64,000 nucleotides of DNA from Thermocaproicibacter sp002410755 (GTDB lineage Bacteria; Bacillota; Clostridia; Oscillospirales; Acutalibacteraceae), in the NCBI GenBank assembly GCA_036839715.1, contig DAITDU010000001.1, forward strand, positions 82,142-146,141, read 5' to 3'. The notes under the pieces were generated by a model. That model did not search any database. It saw only the letters and a list, made by a program, of their open reading frames with translations, and was not told the DNA's origin. The translations under genes were made by a program, and so were the position numbers. Of the stretch, positions 26,340 through 36,255 are shown piece by piece. Positions within the stretch are counted from its first letter, which is position 1, and the number at the start of each line of letters is the position of its first letter.

Positions 26340-29300
26340 ATGAAAAAGAAAGTGAAAATGTGCCGCTGCGGACGGCGCGTACTGGCCTGCATTTTGTCTT
26401 TTGCTACCCTGCTTGCCGTGTCTCCGCTGGCTGCGTCTGCGGCGGGTACCTCCGGGCCGGAAGAAGACCAGAACCATGCTTTGCAGATCAATGCAGGGCA
26501 AAAAGGAAACAAAGTGGATTATGCATGGGCTAAACTTATCCTCCCTGAAGATAAGCAAGTTGACGGGGCTTACACGATCAGCTACGATTACCGCAATCTG
26601 GCGGCAAAGAACGGCCGGATCAATTACACCCTGTGGAAAGCAGAAGGGACAGCCGGCGGCTTGATTGGGCCCAGCAAAATCTATGATTTCGGGATGAACG
26701 GGAATGACAACTACACAGTCCGCTATAATGGCGTGGCCATTTATCCGGTAGCGGACCTTTCAGTCTGGAATCATATGGAGTATCGTGTCAATGGCGGAGC
26801 CTTTGAGTTTTATATCAATGGCACGAAAATTACGGACAGTTCCTTTGATCCCACAAGCAGCGGAAAACTGAAAACGTTGCTGCTGGGCGGTGCCTATGAG
26901 GGGACCGGCGGCATCGGACAGTTTGACAATTTTAAGATTACAAAAGACGGGAAAGATGTCTACTCCCAGGATTTTGAACAGGCAACACTGGATTCCCTGG
27001 AAAAAGAAGGCTGGAAATTTGCACAGGCCGGTTCTGGCCTTAGCTCCGTAGTTCAGGCGGATCCGGTGAAGAAACCAAGCACAGAAAAAGGCTCCCTTCA
27101 GATAAGCAGAAATAATAATAAGCCGGGATGGGCCAGAAAAGACAATCTGGGCATAAAATCCAATCAGTATTCCATCAGCTTTGACTATAAAAATGTCGTT
27201 GCTCCGACCGCTGCGGACAGCAGCAACTGCTTCTTCCAGGTGGCGGAGTTCAGCCAAGACGGCCTGATGAAAAACCTGATTAAGAACAATTCTGAGGGCT
27301 TGCAGTTTATGCTTGGCAGCAAGCGTGCAGACCTTATGATGAATATGAAGAAGTGGAACCATTTTGACATTGATGTAGACGGCAGCAAAGTTGAGATTTC
27401 AGTAAACGGAAAAGTCTGCTTTACCGGAACAAGTTCTTCCACCGATATACCGACTCAGTTTGGGTGGATCGGTGACGGTGACGCGGAAGGGACGTACTGG
27501 GATGGAAGCAGCCTTTACGATAACTTTGCCGTAAAGGACAGCGGCAAAGTCATTTACCAGCAGAATTTTGACGGTGAAACCATTGCGCAGCTCCAGTCAG
27601 AAGGCTGGTACTTTGCTTCGGCAGATGCGATGGCAGTCAGCGGGATGGATGCCTCCGACAAAGACGGCCTTTCTTCCCTAACACTGAAAGCGCAGCAGAA
27701 CATTTTCACAAAAGGAATTACAGTAAAAGCAGCGGATTTTCTGAAAGCTTCTGCCGAGATGTCGGACGGCACCGCAGTCACGGATGACAAGATGGCAGTT
27801 TCCTATACATCCAGCAATCCGGCAATCGCCGAAGTGACTCAGGCAGACAATGTGCCTGCCTTCCATTTCAAAACGGCTGGTTCCGTTACTATCACTGCCA
27901 GCCTGACGCTCGACGGCATTACTAAAACAGCGTCAGTCCCAATTAATGTGATAGACAGCGCCGAGCCATTATTACTTATTGTTCCCGAAAATGACACAGT
28001 GCTCGCTGTTGGCGGGACCATGAAACTTAGCCCATCCGTCAGCCTGAGTGATATGACCACCCATACCCTGTCAGAAGATGAAATTCGGGAATCAAAGCTT
28101 ACGGCAGTCAGCAGTGACCCGTCAACTGTTTCGGCTGATGGTATGAATTTAAAGGCGTTGAAGACCGGAAAAGTCACCATCACCGTTTCCGGCGTTTGGA
28201 GCGGGAAGACATTAAAGCAATCGTTTACCATTTCTGTGGTTGCAATGCAGTCTGTCCATGCTTTGATCCTATCGACTAACCTTTACCAGGGCGATCAGGT
28301 TACTGTTGCGGCGCGCGGGGTTTTAAGTGACGGCAGCGAGACTGACCTGACTTCAAAGGCATCTTTCTCAGCGGAAAACGCGTCGGTAAAAACAGAAGAC
28401 GGCAAGACTTTCCTCGTTTGCAACACGGTGGGAACGGTGAAACTGACGGCCACTTACGGAGGCCTCAGCGATACTGCGGAAGCAGAAATCAAAGCCGTTA
28501 ACCCTGTAAAGACACGTGCCTCCTATTACACAGAGGAGCGTGTAAAAAATCTGCGGACCAATGCGGATACATATTCCTGGGGGCAAAACGAGAAGAGCGT
28601 AGCCGTAACAACAGCTGAAAAATGGCTTTCAGAATATCCAACCGACGCAGCTCTGCGCAGCGTGGTCCCTTCCCAAGATATTGGCCGTACCTTCGGAGTA
28701 AACCCGGACGGGTGCCTTGTCTGCGGGCGTGCGGTTATCAATTCGGATGGGAATTATCCGTATACGTGGGATACCAGCAAAGAAGACTGGAAAATCACCT
28801 GCCCGTACTGCGGAATGCAGTTCCCAACCAATGACTTTGCCGCTTACTATAAGAACGGCCTGAATGAGGTCGGCGACTTTGACGCAAAGCTTGCAAAATC
28901 ACGCAATAATGAATTGATTGCGAAAGGCGAAAAAGGCAACCTTGTAAACCTTTATGCTGTAAACGGCCTTCCGGAAGAAACAGAGGAAAAAGTCCGCAAA
29001 GAGCTGACAGAAGCTAAAACATCCAATGGAGCCAGGATGTACACCGACAACCAGATTGAGCAGACCATTCATTCCATCAAGACCGATCTTAGCTGGGGCG
29101 TTGATGATGGCATGGGCTACAACTGGGACGGAACCGATACTGAAAAATATGGCAACCCATATACCTTTGTCGGCTATTATGCCCACTTTGCCATCTGGCA
29201 CGGAAACTCCTCCATTGTTTATGGGATGATTCACGACTTTGCACAGGCTTATCTCTATACCGGTGCGCAGAAGTATGCGGATGCTGCGATTATCCTTCTG

Positions 29301-32300
29301 GACCGTGTTGCAGATGAATACCCGAACATGCATCTCAGTGCATATCCGCATAACGGATACTACGGATTTACCAACAGCGACGGGCACAATACTCCCAAGT
29401 CGCTTGGTCGTCTGGTTGGGAGCATTTGGGACAATACCGATTCAAAGAATTTCCTCTATTCCTATGATGCCATTTATCCTGCCATTGCAACAATGTCTGA
29501 CAGTACGCGCGAATTCCTTGCTAAAGCCAGCGGGAACCCGCAGGAAGGCAACAGCAGCCGTCTCAAAGTCCATTTTGAAGACGGCATTATCCGCGAAATT
29601 GAGAAGGCATTTTGTGACGGCGACCTAAGCGCTAATCCGGGCGCACCTCAGACCACGCTCGCCGTTGCGGCGGTGATTATGGACCATTATCCGGAAACCC
29701 AGGAATGGCTGAACCTCGACTACGCGCCGGGCGACTGTGACTATACCACGCCAAAGGAAAAACGCACCGGCAATATCCTCGGGGTGCTGGACAATGATGT
29801 AGATCCTGATGGCCAGGGCTATGAATGTTCGCTTGGCTATAATTCCGGCTGGACGAATTCATGGATCGAAGTTGCCGATGTGCTTGACGAGTATCAGCTT
29901 CCAAAGGATTCGGCTGGAAAAGAACATTTGCTGAATTTGCCGGCAGGAACATCGTCGGATCTCTATCTGAATTCCCGCTTTCGTAAAATGCTTCTCTCCG
30001 ACTGCAATTATCTCCTGACAAATGAATATATCCCCAATATTGGGGATACCGGAGCAACTGCAAAGCCGGATACCTCAATTCTCGACCCGGACCTTCTCCT
30101 CAAAGCATATGACCGGCTGACGTCTCTCGACCCGACAGGTGGAGCAAAAGGCGATTATGATGTCCTTGCGCAGACGCTTTACCTGCTGAATTCCAAATCG
30201 TCTTCCAACCTCCATACGAGCATCATGTCGGCCGATCCCATGGCCGCCGCGAAGAAAATTCAAGCTGTTGTCAACAGCAAAGGTGAATTGAACCTTTCTT
30301 CGCAGAACTTTGCTTCGTTTGGCCTAGGCATCCTGCGCGACGGTGTTGACAAAACTTCTGCCGCATACCGCGGGAAAGATCTCTTTTTCCCGTCCCTGAA
30401 AAAATCCTATGCGGATGGCGCCTCTAATGACAACTTTAAAGGCCTTGACCAGATTGATCCAAACGGCAAGGTTGGCGCATCAGTCAGCTATCAGTTCGAT
30501 TTAAGCGGGATGGATTTTTCCTACCAGCTCTATCTGAAAATCCACAATTACCCCGGTGGCTGGGGCAAATGGGGGCTTACCCTGAACGGCAAGAACCTCG
30601 GTACGGTAGACTTTGGCAGCACGGAGCGTCAGGCAGGAACAAACCTGATTAAGATTGCCGATGTTTCCGGCCTGCAACGCACAGGCAATACACTTACCTT
30701 TACCTGCGAAGGCGGCTCCGGGAACATGAAGATGGGCGTGTATGACCTGTATCTTCTTGAGGCCGGAAAGACAATGCCGCCGCTTGGAATCAAATCGGAT
30801 ACAACACAGCGCGCCCTCTGGATGTTCTATGGTTCTGCCGGCAGCAGCCACGGCCATGCGGATCCGTTGAACCTTGGCTACATTGGCTACAACCTTGACC
30901 TGCTCCCGGATCTTGGTTACCCGAACACAGCGGGAAGCGGAAACAGCGATGCCAAAATTATGGAAAACAGCAACATGGCACATAACACCGTCAGTTTCAG
31001 CACCGCAACCGATAACACTTATTATAAGCATTACCGAAACTATGGCTATATTGACCACTTTGACGGCAGCAATAAAAATGTTCAGATTATCAGCGCAAAT
31101 ACGCCGGGCGTTATTAATGGCGGCGTTTCCTTTGCCGATTTGTTTCAACGCACTTCCGCGTTGATCCGGATTGACGACCAGAATTCTTATATTGTTGACC
31201 TGTTCCGGGTAAAAGGCAAAAACTCGAGCCAGGAATATCAGTATAATCTTCACACAATGGAAATTGACAAGGCAAAAACAGTTCTTTCCGGCCTAAGCAG
31301 CGCGAAGCAGGTCGCTCCGAGCAATGGTTATCAACCGGAGACCATGCAGAATGTTTACCAGTACACCAAAAACGGCAGCTCCTTCAGCGTAGATTGGAAC
31401 GTAAAGGATACCTGGAACCAGTATAAGGGAGGGGACAGCGCGGACACCAATGTCCATCTGAAAGTTACCATGTTGAATGCCGGTGATTACAGCCGCGTGA
31501 TGCTTGGTGAAATTGTTCCGCCGCAGAACTACACAAAGGTGCTCAGCCTGCAGAACCTGATGGTTACCGGAAAAGGCGCGACTACCTTTACCACCGTTCT
31601 GGAGCCTTATGAGGAACAGAGCAATATTGCTTCTATTGAACCGCTGACCGTTACCAAGGACGGAAAAACGGCTGACAGCCAAAAAGTCCGTGCCATCAAG
31701 GTAGTGCTGAAAAACGGCAGAACAGATTATATTGTCAATTCACTTGACACGGATTCAACGTACCGTGTTGCCGACAAATTCGATTTTAAAGGGTTCTTTG
31801 GAGTTTATTCGGAGAAAGACGGAAAAGCCGTTCAGACTTATCTGCTGGATGGAAGCCAGATTGGCAGCACGCAGGCTCAGGCTTCCGTTACCGGAAAAGT
31901 TACCGGCATGACCGATACCCTGACTGCCGAAAACTACATCGATATTAAATCAGAAAATGAAGTAAATCCAACAGACCTTGTGGGCAAATATATCTATGTT
32001 GACAACTCCGATGTTTTCGACCTCAATAGGACAGCATCTGATCCGAGTGGCTATGACCACAAAAAGAGCGGGCGCTTTGTTTATAATGCCACATACTGTA
32101 TCTTGGGTGCCCAGAAACTTGCAGATGGAACAATCCGCCTGAATATCGGCGATACTTCTACGGTGCGCGGGGTAACAGATGACGGTGTTACAGCAATCAA
32201 AAATTTCAACATCAATTCTGCCTTCCGAATCCCGCTGAACGTATACAAAGAAGAGCAGCAGCCAACCACACATAAACTGACCGTCAGTGCAGAAAAGGGC

Positions 32301-32864
32301 GGTAAGCTCGTGAGCAATTCGGACGGAAACTATGCGGCCGGGACGAAAATCACCTTGGAGGCTGCTGCGGAAGACGGCTATCAGTTCAAGGGTTGGGTTT
32401 GCTCGTCCGGCACTTTGACAGACGCCGGGAAATTGACTGCTTCCTTTACCATGCCGGATGCTGATGCAACTGTAACGGCTCAGTTTGAAAAGACTGCTGA
32501 TCATATTACGGTGACACAACCGAAGGAAGGCGGGACAATTTCAGTAAGCCCATCCAACGCCAGTACAGGGGATCAGGTAACTGTGGTGGCGTCTCCGGGC
32601 AAAGGCTACAAACTGAAAGACATTTTGGTTAATGGTAAAGCAATCAGCGGAAACACCTTTACCATGCCGGATGACAATGTAACTGTCACGGCAGAATTTG
32701 AAGCGATACCGGCCGTGGAAACTGGCAAGACCAAAACATCTGAGAATGCGAAGACCGAAGACAGCAGTAATCTGCCGCTTTGGATTTCAGTCCTTCTGAT
32801 TTCTGGAGCAGGTATTGCAGTGCTTGCCGGATACAAGAGAAAGAAAAAAATATGCAGTAAATAA
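26340..32864 (+). CDS. Giant secreted, membrane-anchored heparinase II/III-like polysaccharide lyase
   Basis: The 2174 residues start with a signal peptide (basic start, hydrophobic core, ASAAG cleavage region near 35). Two concanavalin/laminin-G-like domains follow (about 45-225 and 245-430); both contain a W-N/H-x-hydrophobic and a D-N-F pattern. Ig-like domains occupy about 440-720. An alpha-toroid-like region begins near 725 and includes a zinc-ribbon-like pair CLVCG (792) and CPYCG (821). A heparinase II/III-type beta domain follows, with SSHGHADPLNLGY near 1504. Two InlB-type repeats (about 1978-2050 and 2058-2125) precede a linker, a membrane helix (about 2143-2165) and a basic tail. 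GAGGAGG precedes the ATG. It probably degrades a uronic-acid-containing glycan at the cell surface; substrate unknown. Confidence 0.85.
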   Translation: MKKKVKMCRCGRRVLACILSFATLLAVSPLAASAAGTSGPEEDQNHALQINAGQKGNKVDYAWAKLILPEDKQVDGAYTISYDYRNLAAKNGRINYTLWKAEGTAGGLIGPSKIYDFGMNGNDNYTVRYNGVAIYPVADLSVWNHMEYRVNGGAFEFYINGTKITDSSFDPTSSGKLKTLLLGGAYEGTGGIGQFDNFKITKDGKDVYSQDFEQATLDSLEKEGWKFAQAGSGLSSVVQADPVKKPSTEKGSLQISRNNNKPGWARKDNLGIKSNQYSISFDYKNVVAPTAADSSNCFFQVAEFSQDGLMKNLIKNNSEGLQFMLGSKRADLMMNMKKWNHFDIDVDGSKVEISVNGKVCFTGTSSSTDIPTQFGWIGDGDAEGTYWDGSSLYDNFAVKDSGKVIYQQNFDGETIAQLQSEGWYFASADAMAVSGMDASDKDGLSSLTLKAQQNIFTKGITVKAADFLKASAEMSDGTAVTDDKMAVSYTSSNPAIAEVTQADNVPAFHFKTAGSVTITASLTLDGITKTASVPINVIDSAEPLLLIVPENDTVLAVGGTMKLSPSVSLSDMTTHTLSEDEIRESKLTAVSSDPSTVSADGMNLKALKTGKVTITVSGVWSGKTLKQSFTISVVAMQSVHALILSTNLYQGDQVTVAARGVLSDGSETDLTSKASFSAENASVKTEDGKTFLVCNTVGTVKLTATYGGLSDTAEAEIKAVNPVKTRASYYTEERVKNLRTNADTYSWGQNEKSVAVTTAEKWLSEYPTDAALRSVVPSQDIGRTFGVNPDGCLVCGRAVINSDGNYPYTWDTSKEDWKITCPYCGMQFPTNDFAAYYKNGLNEVGDFDAKLAKSRNNELIAKGEKGNLVNLYAVNGLPEETEEKVRKELTEAKTSNGARMYTDNQIEQTIHSIKTDLSWGVDDGMGYNWDGTDTEKYGNPYTFVGYYAHFAIWHGNSSIVYGMIHDFAQAYLYTGAQKYADAAIILLDRVADEYPNMHLSAYPHNGYYGFTNSDGHNTPKSLGRLVGSIWDNTDSKNFLYSYDAIYPAIATMSDSTREFLAKASGNPQEGNSSRLKVHFEDGIIREIEKAFCDGDLSANPGAPQTTLAVAAVIMDHYPETQEWLNLDYAPGDCDYTTPKEKRTGNILGVLDNDVDPDGQGYECSLGYNSGWTNSWIEVADVLDEYQLPKDSAGKEHLLNLPAGTSSDLYLNSRFRKMLLSDCNYLLTNEYIPNIGDTGATAKPDTSILDPDLLLKAYDRLTSLDPTGGAKGDYDVLAQTLYLLNSKSSSNLHTSIMSADPMAAAKKIQAVVNSKGELNLSSQNFASFGLGILRDGVDKTSAAYRGKDLFFPSLKKSYADGASNDNFKGLDQIDPNGKVGASVSYQFDLSGMDFSYQLYLKIHNYPGGWGKWGLTLNGKNLGTVDFGSTERQAGTNLIKIADVSGLQRTGNTLTFTCEGGSGNMKMGVYDLYLLEAGKTMPPLGIKSDTTQRALWMFYGSAGSSHGHADPLNLGYIGYNLDLLPDLGYPNTAGSGNSDAKIMENSNMAHNTVSFSTATDNTYYKHYRNYGYIDHFDGSNKNVQIISANTPGVINGGVSFADLFQRTSALIRIDDQNSYIVDLFRVKGKNSSQEYQYNLHTMEIDKAKTVLSGLSSAKQVAPSNGYQPETMQNVYQYTKNGSSFSVDWNVKDTWNQYKGGDSADTNVHLKVTMLNAGDYSRVMLGEIVPPQNYTKVLSLQNLMVTGKGATTFTTVLEPYEEQSNIASIEPLTVTKDGKTADSQKVRAIKVVLKNGRTDYIVNSLDTDSTYRVADKFDFKGFFGVYSEKDGKAVQTYLLDGSQIGSTQAQASVTGKVTGMTDTLTAENYIDIKSENEVNPTDLVGKYIYVDNSDVFDLNRTASDPSGYDHKKSGRFVYNATYCILGAQKLADGTIRLNIGDTSTVRGVTDDGVTAIKNFNINSAFRIPLNVYKEEQQPTTHKLTVSAEKGGKLVSNSDGNYAAGTKITLEAAAEDGYQFKGWVCSSGTLTDAGKLTASFTMPDADATVTAQFEKTADHITVTQPKEGGTISVSPSNASTGDQVTVVASPGKGYKLKDILVNGKAISGNTFTMPDDNVTVTAEFEAIPAVETGKTKTSENAKTEDSSNLPLWISVLLISGAGIAVLAGYKRKKKICSK

Positions 32865-32883
32865 GGCCCTGTAAAGATAATAA

Positions 32884-32932
32884 GCCTCCCACCGCAGTAA
32901 TACACTGCGGTGGGAGGCTTTGCTTTATTTCT
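32884..32932 (+). terminator. Strong intrinsic terminator after the lyase gene
   Basis: GCCTCCCACCGCAGT pairs with ACTGCGGTGGGAGGC around a 5-base loop, followed by TTTGCTTTATTT. Confidence 0.85.
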
Positions 32933-33017
32933 GTAGAGATACGGTGTCTCCCTTCGCGGCTTTCAAAAAGTGTACAGGCTAAGGAGAATACACGAATGTG
33001 AAACGTTTCTGGCCTTG

Positions 33018-36000
33018 TTATGGTCTGCGAATCCGAGGAATGAAAATAACGGCAAACATCCAAAAAATTTCAAAAAGGAGCAGCGCAGTTACGGTAAATT
33101 GTGCGAGACCATTACACACCGTAAAAAAGGCTGCAAGTGCAAACCCCAGTGCCACACCGGCCGTCTGAAGTGCCACCCCGATTGTAACATTTCCATGCTG
33201 ACGCATACAGGCTGTCAGGATTCGCATCATGGAAGTTGCACGGCCTTTTGTGACGATCACCGCAGAAGCACGTTTGGGAGGGCTGTCCCGGAGCGCCTTG
33301 TAAATATTGCCGTCATGGTCCGGGAGAACCGAGATAAAGTGGGGGGAAAGCCCAAAGCAGTCTGCAATCAGGTTCGGCGTAATATTGGGGTCGCGCGTGC
33401 GTACCAGCAGGCTGATGCCATTGTATTCAAGGCGGCGCAGTTCCGTTGCACGGCGGCGATCGGAGCGGTAACTGACGAGGAACATGGCAACAAGCATTCC
33501 CCCGGCAGCAAGATAAACAGGGATTTTCCCTGAGCGGAGATATTTTTCTTCATAGTCATGCGAAGGCGGATCAATGCCGTGCTTTTTCAGCAGGCCGCCT
33601 GTTCCGACGAGAACCATCCGGTCCCTTACCATACCGGAAATGCCCAGTCCATCCTCATAGACAGGCCGTTCAATATGGGGGAGAATATCACGCCGGCTTT
33701 TCACAATCTGGCTGAACAGGTCGCTGAGCGGCCCGCCTACAGCCTGCGTAAGCGCTGTGGCATCAAGAATGGCTTCGTCGATGCGCTGCCCGGCAAATGT
33801 CTGAATTCCCATAAGGACTACTGTGCCGTGCGGGAAGAGGTCCTGCGCATCCAGCAGGATGGCATTCGTTTCACAGAAGCGTTGCACTGCGTCCCAGCCA
33901 ACCACCATGCCGCCGCATTTTGCTGCAAGTTTGGAAAGGCGCGCAAGCGGCAGATTTACACTCAGCAGGTCTGCAAACGGTACGCAGACACATGCGGCAG
34001 CCGTAAATGCCGTCAGGGCAGTCTCAGGGCTTTTTGTCAGGACTGCGGAGGCAATACATAGGATTAGGCTTGCAAGGAAGCCGATTGGTGCGAGGGACTG
34101 TGAAACATGCTCGCTTGGGTCATCGGCAGAATAGGAATGGCGCAGGAAATGGCAGAGGAAACCGGCTTTTGTCTGATAGGCAATCTTTGGCTCGCCGGGA
34201 TTCAGTCCTTTTGTCAAATGAAGGGCAGTGTTAAAATCATTAAATGTCTGTACGGCGTATTTCTGCCCCTGAGATGTGAGAAAGCGAAAATTTCTAAAGA
34301 TACGCTTTGCCATACTCAGTTTGCCGGCCGTATTGAGGAACAGGGCAAAAACAGCAAGGGAAGAGTATGTAGAGCAGTCTCCAGAAATGCCAAGGAACAA
34401 AAAAATGATATCCTGTAGGGCGGCTGCCAGAACGGCAATGGAGACGGCACTGTCCGTGTTTGCCTGAAAAGTTAACAGCCCATGCAGACCGTTGCCGATT
34501 GTTGAACCGCAGAAAGCGGCCGCCGTAATCAGGAAGACAAACTGCACGGTAAGATAAGTCTGCGGCGTACTATGTAATTCCTGCGGCAAAACCGCAGGAT
34601 GCTCCCACAGGACACTAAGCGGCAGCATGACAACCGTACAGATGCCTGTGACGATAAGACGCAGGAGAAACCGGCGGACCTGGGAAGAAAGGTCATTTTG
34701 AATCGATGGTGCGTCGCCGGGCGAATTGTAATCGTCAAGTTCTTCCTCCGGCTCGTCCGGTATTTCACCGGTATCCGAAATATCTTCATCGCTCCCAAAA
34801 AAGCGGAAACGCTTTTTTACTTTCTTCTGGTGTGGTGGGCATTCTGTTGCAGGCAGTTTCACAACTTTACCCGCATTTTCCGGTTTCACCTCCGCAGGAG
34901 ATGCTTTCCCTGCTTCCGGGCTTACCCCCTGAGAAGATTTCGCAGTCACGGCATTTTCCGGCTTGCTTTTTGATTCATCCGGGGCAGGGAAAGGAATTGG
35001 CTCAGGTGCGTGGACGGGTGCAACTTCATAACCGGATGCTTCCGCTGCAAGGGTATCCTCCATGCAGTTGAGGTCGATGACGTGAAGCGGCCGTGAAGAG
35101 ACACGGTAGTCCGGAACAGGATGCTTTACCGGTTCTTTTTCTGCAGGTGGGGCAGGAGTCGCATCTTTAGCGCTCGGCGGTGAGACCGGTTCCTTGACAG
35201 GAGCTCGTTTTTCCTCAAGGTTCCACTGCCTTTCCCCAGCGGCAGGCGTTTTTGCCGTTTCCTGCAAAGCGGAAATCTCTCCGGATGCTTGCACTGCCTT
35301 TTCTTCCGGTGCGGGATAATTCTCAGAAGAAGCCAAGTCGCGGATTCCCGGCTGCAGGGGACCGGGTGCCGGAATACCGGCAGGGCCAAGCGGAGGCTCG
35401 GCGGGAATGCCAATTTCAGGCTGGGACTGCGGGCCCGGCTGCACTGCCGGAGGAATCGGCGGCTCCGTTGGGGGCAGATCGGGACGCGGAGGCATGGCAG
35501 GAGGGTACGGGTTCAGACTTGTTCCATGAAAGCTGTCCTGCGGGTGCTCTACCGTGGCGTTTTCCGGCTTTGCTGCCTGTTTTGCCCCGATGTCTCCGGC
35601 GGCATCCTCCAGCGGTTCTGATGAATCCTTTGGGACGACCTTTTCCGATGCTTTTGATTTTGCTTCGGTGGATTTGGAGCTTCCTAAGTCAGCCGGTGGC
35701 TTCGGACAAGTTTTTCCTGTCTCCGCAGTTTTAGTCCGCTCCATATTTGCCGGTGTCTCCGCAGCAGCCTTCTCCGGTTCCTGCTTTTTCTCAGGGCTCT
35801 CTTCCTGCTTGGCGGCTTTCTGCTGTGCAAGAAGCTCGGCACGCCTTTTGCGGGCACATTCTTCCGCCTTGCGGAGCGTGGTGGTGTCCAGCCGGATTGT
35901 TTCCTCGTAATCGTGTCGGTATTCTTCCAGGGATTTAAGTTGCAGGCCATAGTAGATATCGTCTTCGGGGACAAAATCGTCGCTTTTCTTCTTTCTCCCA

Positions 36001-36236
36001 AAGAAGGAATGCTTCTTCTTTTTGCCTTCCGGTTTCCCACTGCCTGCGTGAGGGATGATCCCTGCGTCCATGTCCAGAGCTTCCCGTGCGCTGCGGACAA
36101 TGTCGTCAGCGGTTGCAACCCCGGGATGCGGCTGTTTCTCCTGTGTCAGCCGTTCCTGTCGGCCCTTGACTTCTTCTTCCGCCAGAATTTCATCGATAGA
36201 ATAGCTGTTGCGCGGAACGTCTTTTTCATCTTTCAT
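33018..36236 (-). CDS. P-type ATPase-fold pseudoenzyme with long disordered N-terminus
   Basis: The 1072-residue protein begins with about 500 residues of low-complexity Lys/Glu/Pro/Ala sequence, including a proline-rich stretch near 245-300. Membrane segments occur from about 525 to 760 and again at 1035-1070. The part between resembles a P1B ATPase: a VLVGTGGLLKKHGI segment, then IPVYLAAGGMLVAMFLVSYRSDRRRATELRRL, matching the phosphorylation-domain region. However the DKTGT site is replaced by LLDAQDLFP near 790, TGDN by RTRDPN near 945, and no SEHPL motif is seen. It therefore should not autophosphorylate. It starts 19 bases after rlmB. I do not know a function. Confidence 0.75.
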   Translation of the reverse strand: MKDEKDVPRNSYSIDEILAEEEVKGRQERLTQEKQPHPGVATADDIVRSAREALDMDAGIIPHAGSGKPEGKKKKHSFFGRKKKSDDFVPEDDIYYGLQLKSLEEYRHDYEETIRLDTTTLRKAEECARKRRAELLAQQKAAKQEESPEKKQEPEKAAAETPANMERTKTAETGKTCPKPPADLGSSKSTEAKSKASEKVVPKDSSEPLEDAAGDIGAKQAAKPENATVEHPQDSFHGTSLNPYPPAMPPRPDLPPTEPPIPPAVQPGPQSQPEIGIPAEPPLGPAGIPAPGPLQPGIRDLASSENYPAPEEKAVQASGEISALQETAKTPAAGERQWNLEEKRAPVKEPVSPPSAKDATPAPPAEKEPVKHPVPDYRVSSRPLHVIDLNCMEDTLAAEASGYEVAPVHAPEPIPFPAPDESKSKPENAVTAKSSQGVSPEAGKASPAEVKPENAGKVVKLPATECPPHQKKVKKRFRFFGSDEDISDTGEIPDEPEEELDDYNSPGDAPSIQNDLSSQVRRFLLRLIVTGICTVVMLPLSVLWEHPAVLPQELHSTPQTYLTVQFVFLITAAAFCGSTIGNGLHGLLTFQANTDSAVSIAVLAAALQDIIFLFLGISGDCSTYSSLAVFALFLNTAGKLSMAKRIFRNFRFLTSQGQKYAVQTFNDFNTALHLTKGLNPGEPKIAYQTKAGFLCHFLRHSYSADDPSEHVSQSLAPIGFLASLILCIASAVLTKSPETALTAFTAAACVCVPFADLLSVNLPLARLSKLAAKCGGMVVGWDAVQRFCETNAILLDAQDLFPHGTVVLMGIQTFAGQRIDEAILDATALTQAVGGPLSDLFSQIVKSRRDILPHIERPVYEDGLGISGMVRDRMVLVGTGGLLKKHGIDPPSHDYEEKYLRSGKIPVYLAAGGMLVAMFLVSYRSDRRRATELRRLEYNGISLLVRTRDPNITPNLIADCFGLSPHFISVLPDHDGNIYKALRDSPPKRASAVIVTKGRATSMMRILTACMRQHGNVTIGVALQTAGVALGFALAAFFTVCNGLAQFTVTALLLFEIFWMFAVIFIPRIRRP

Positions 36237-36255
36237 AACTGATCCGCTCCCCTAA

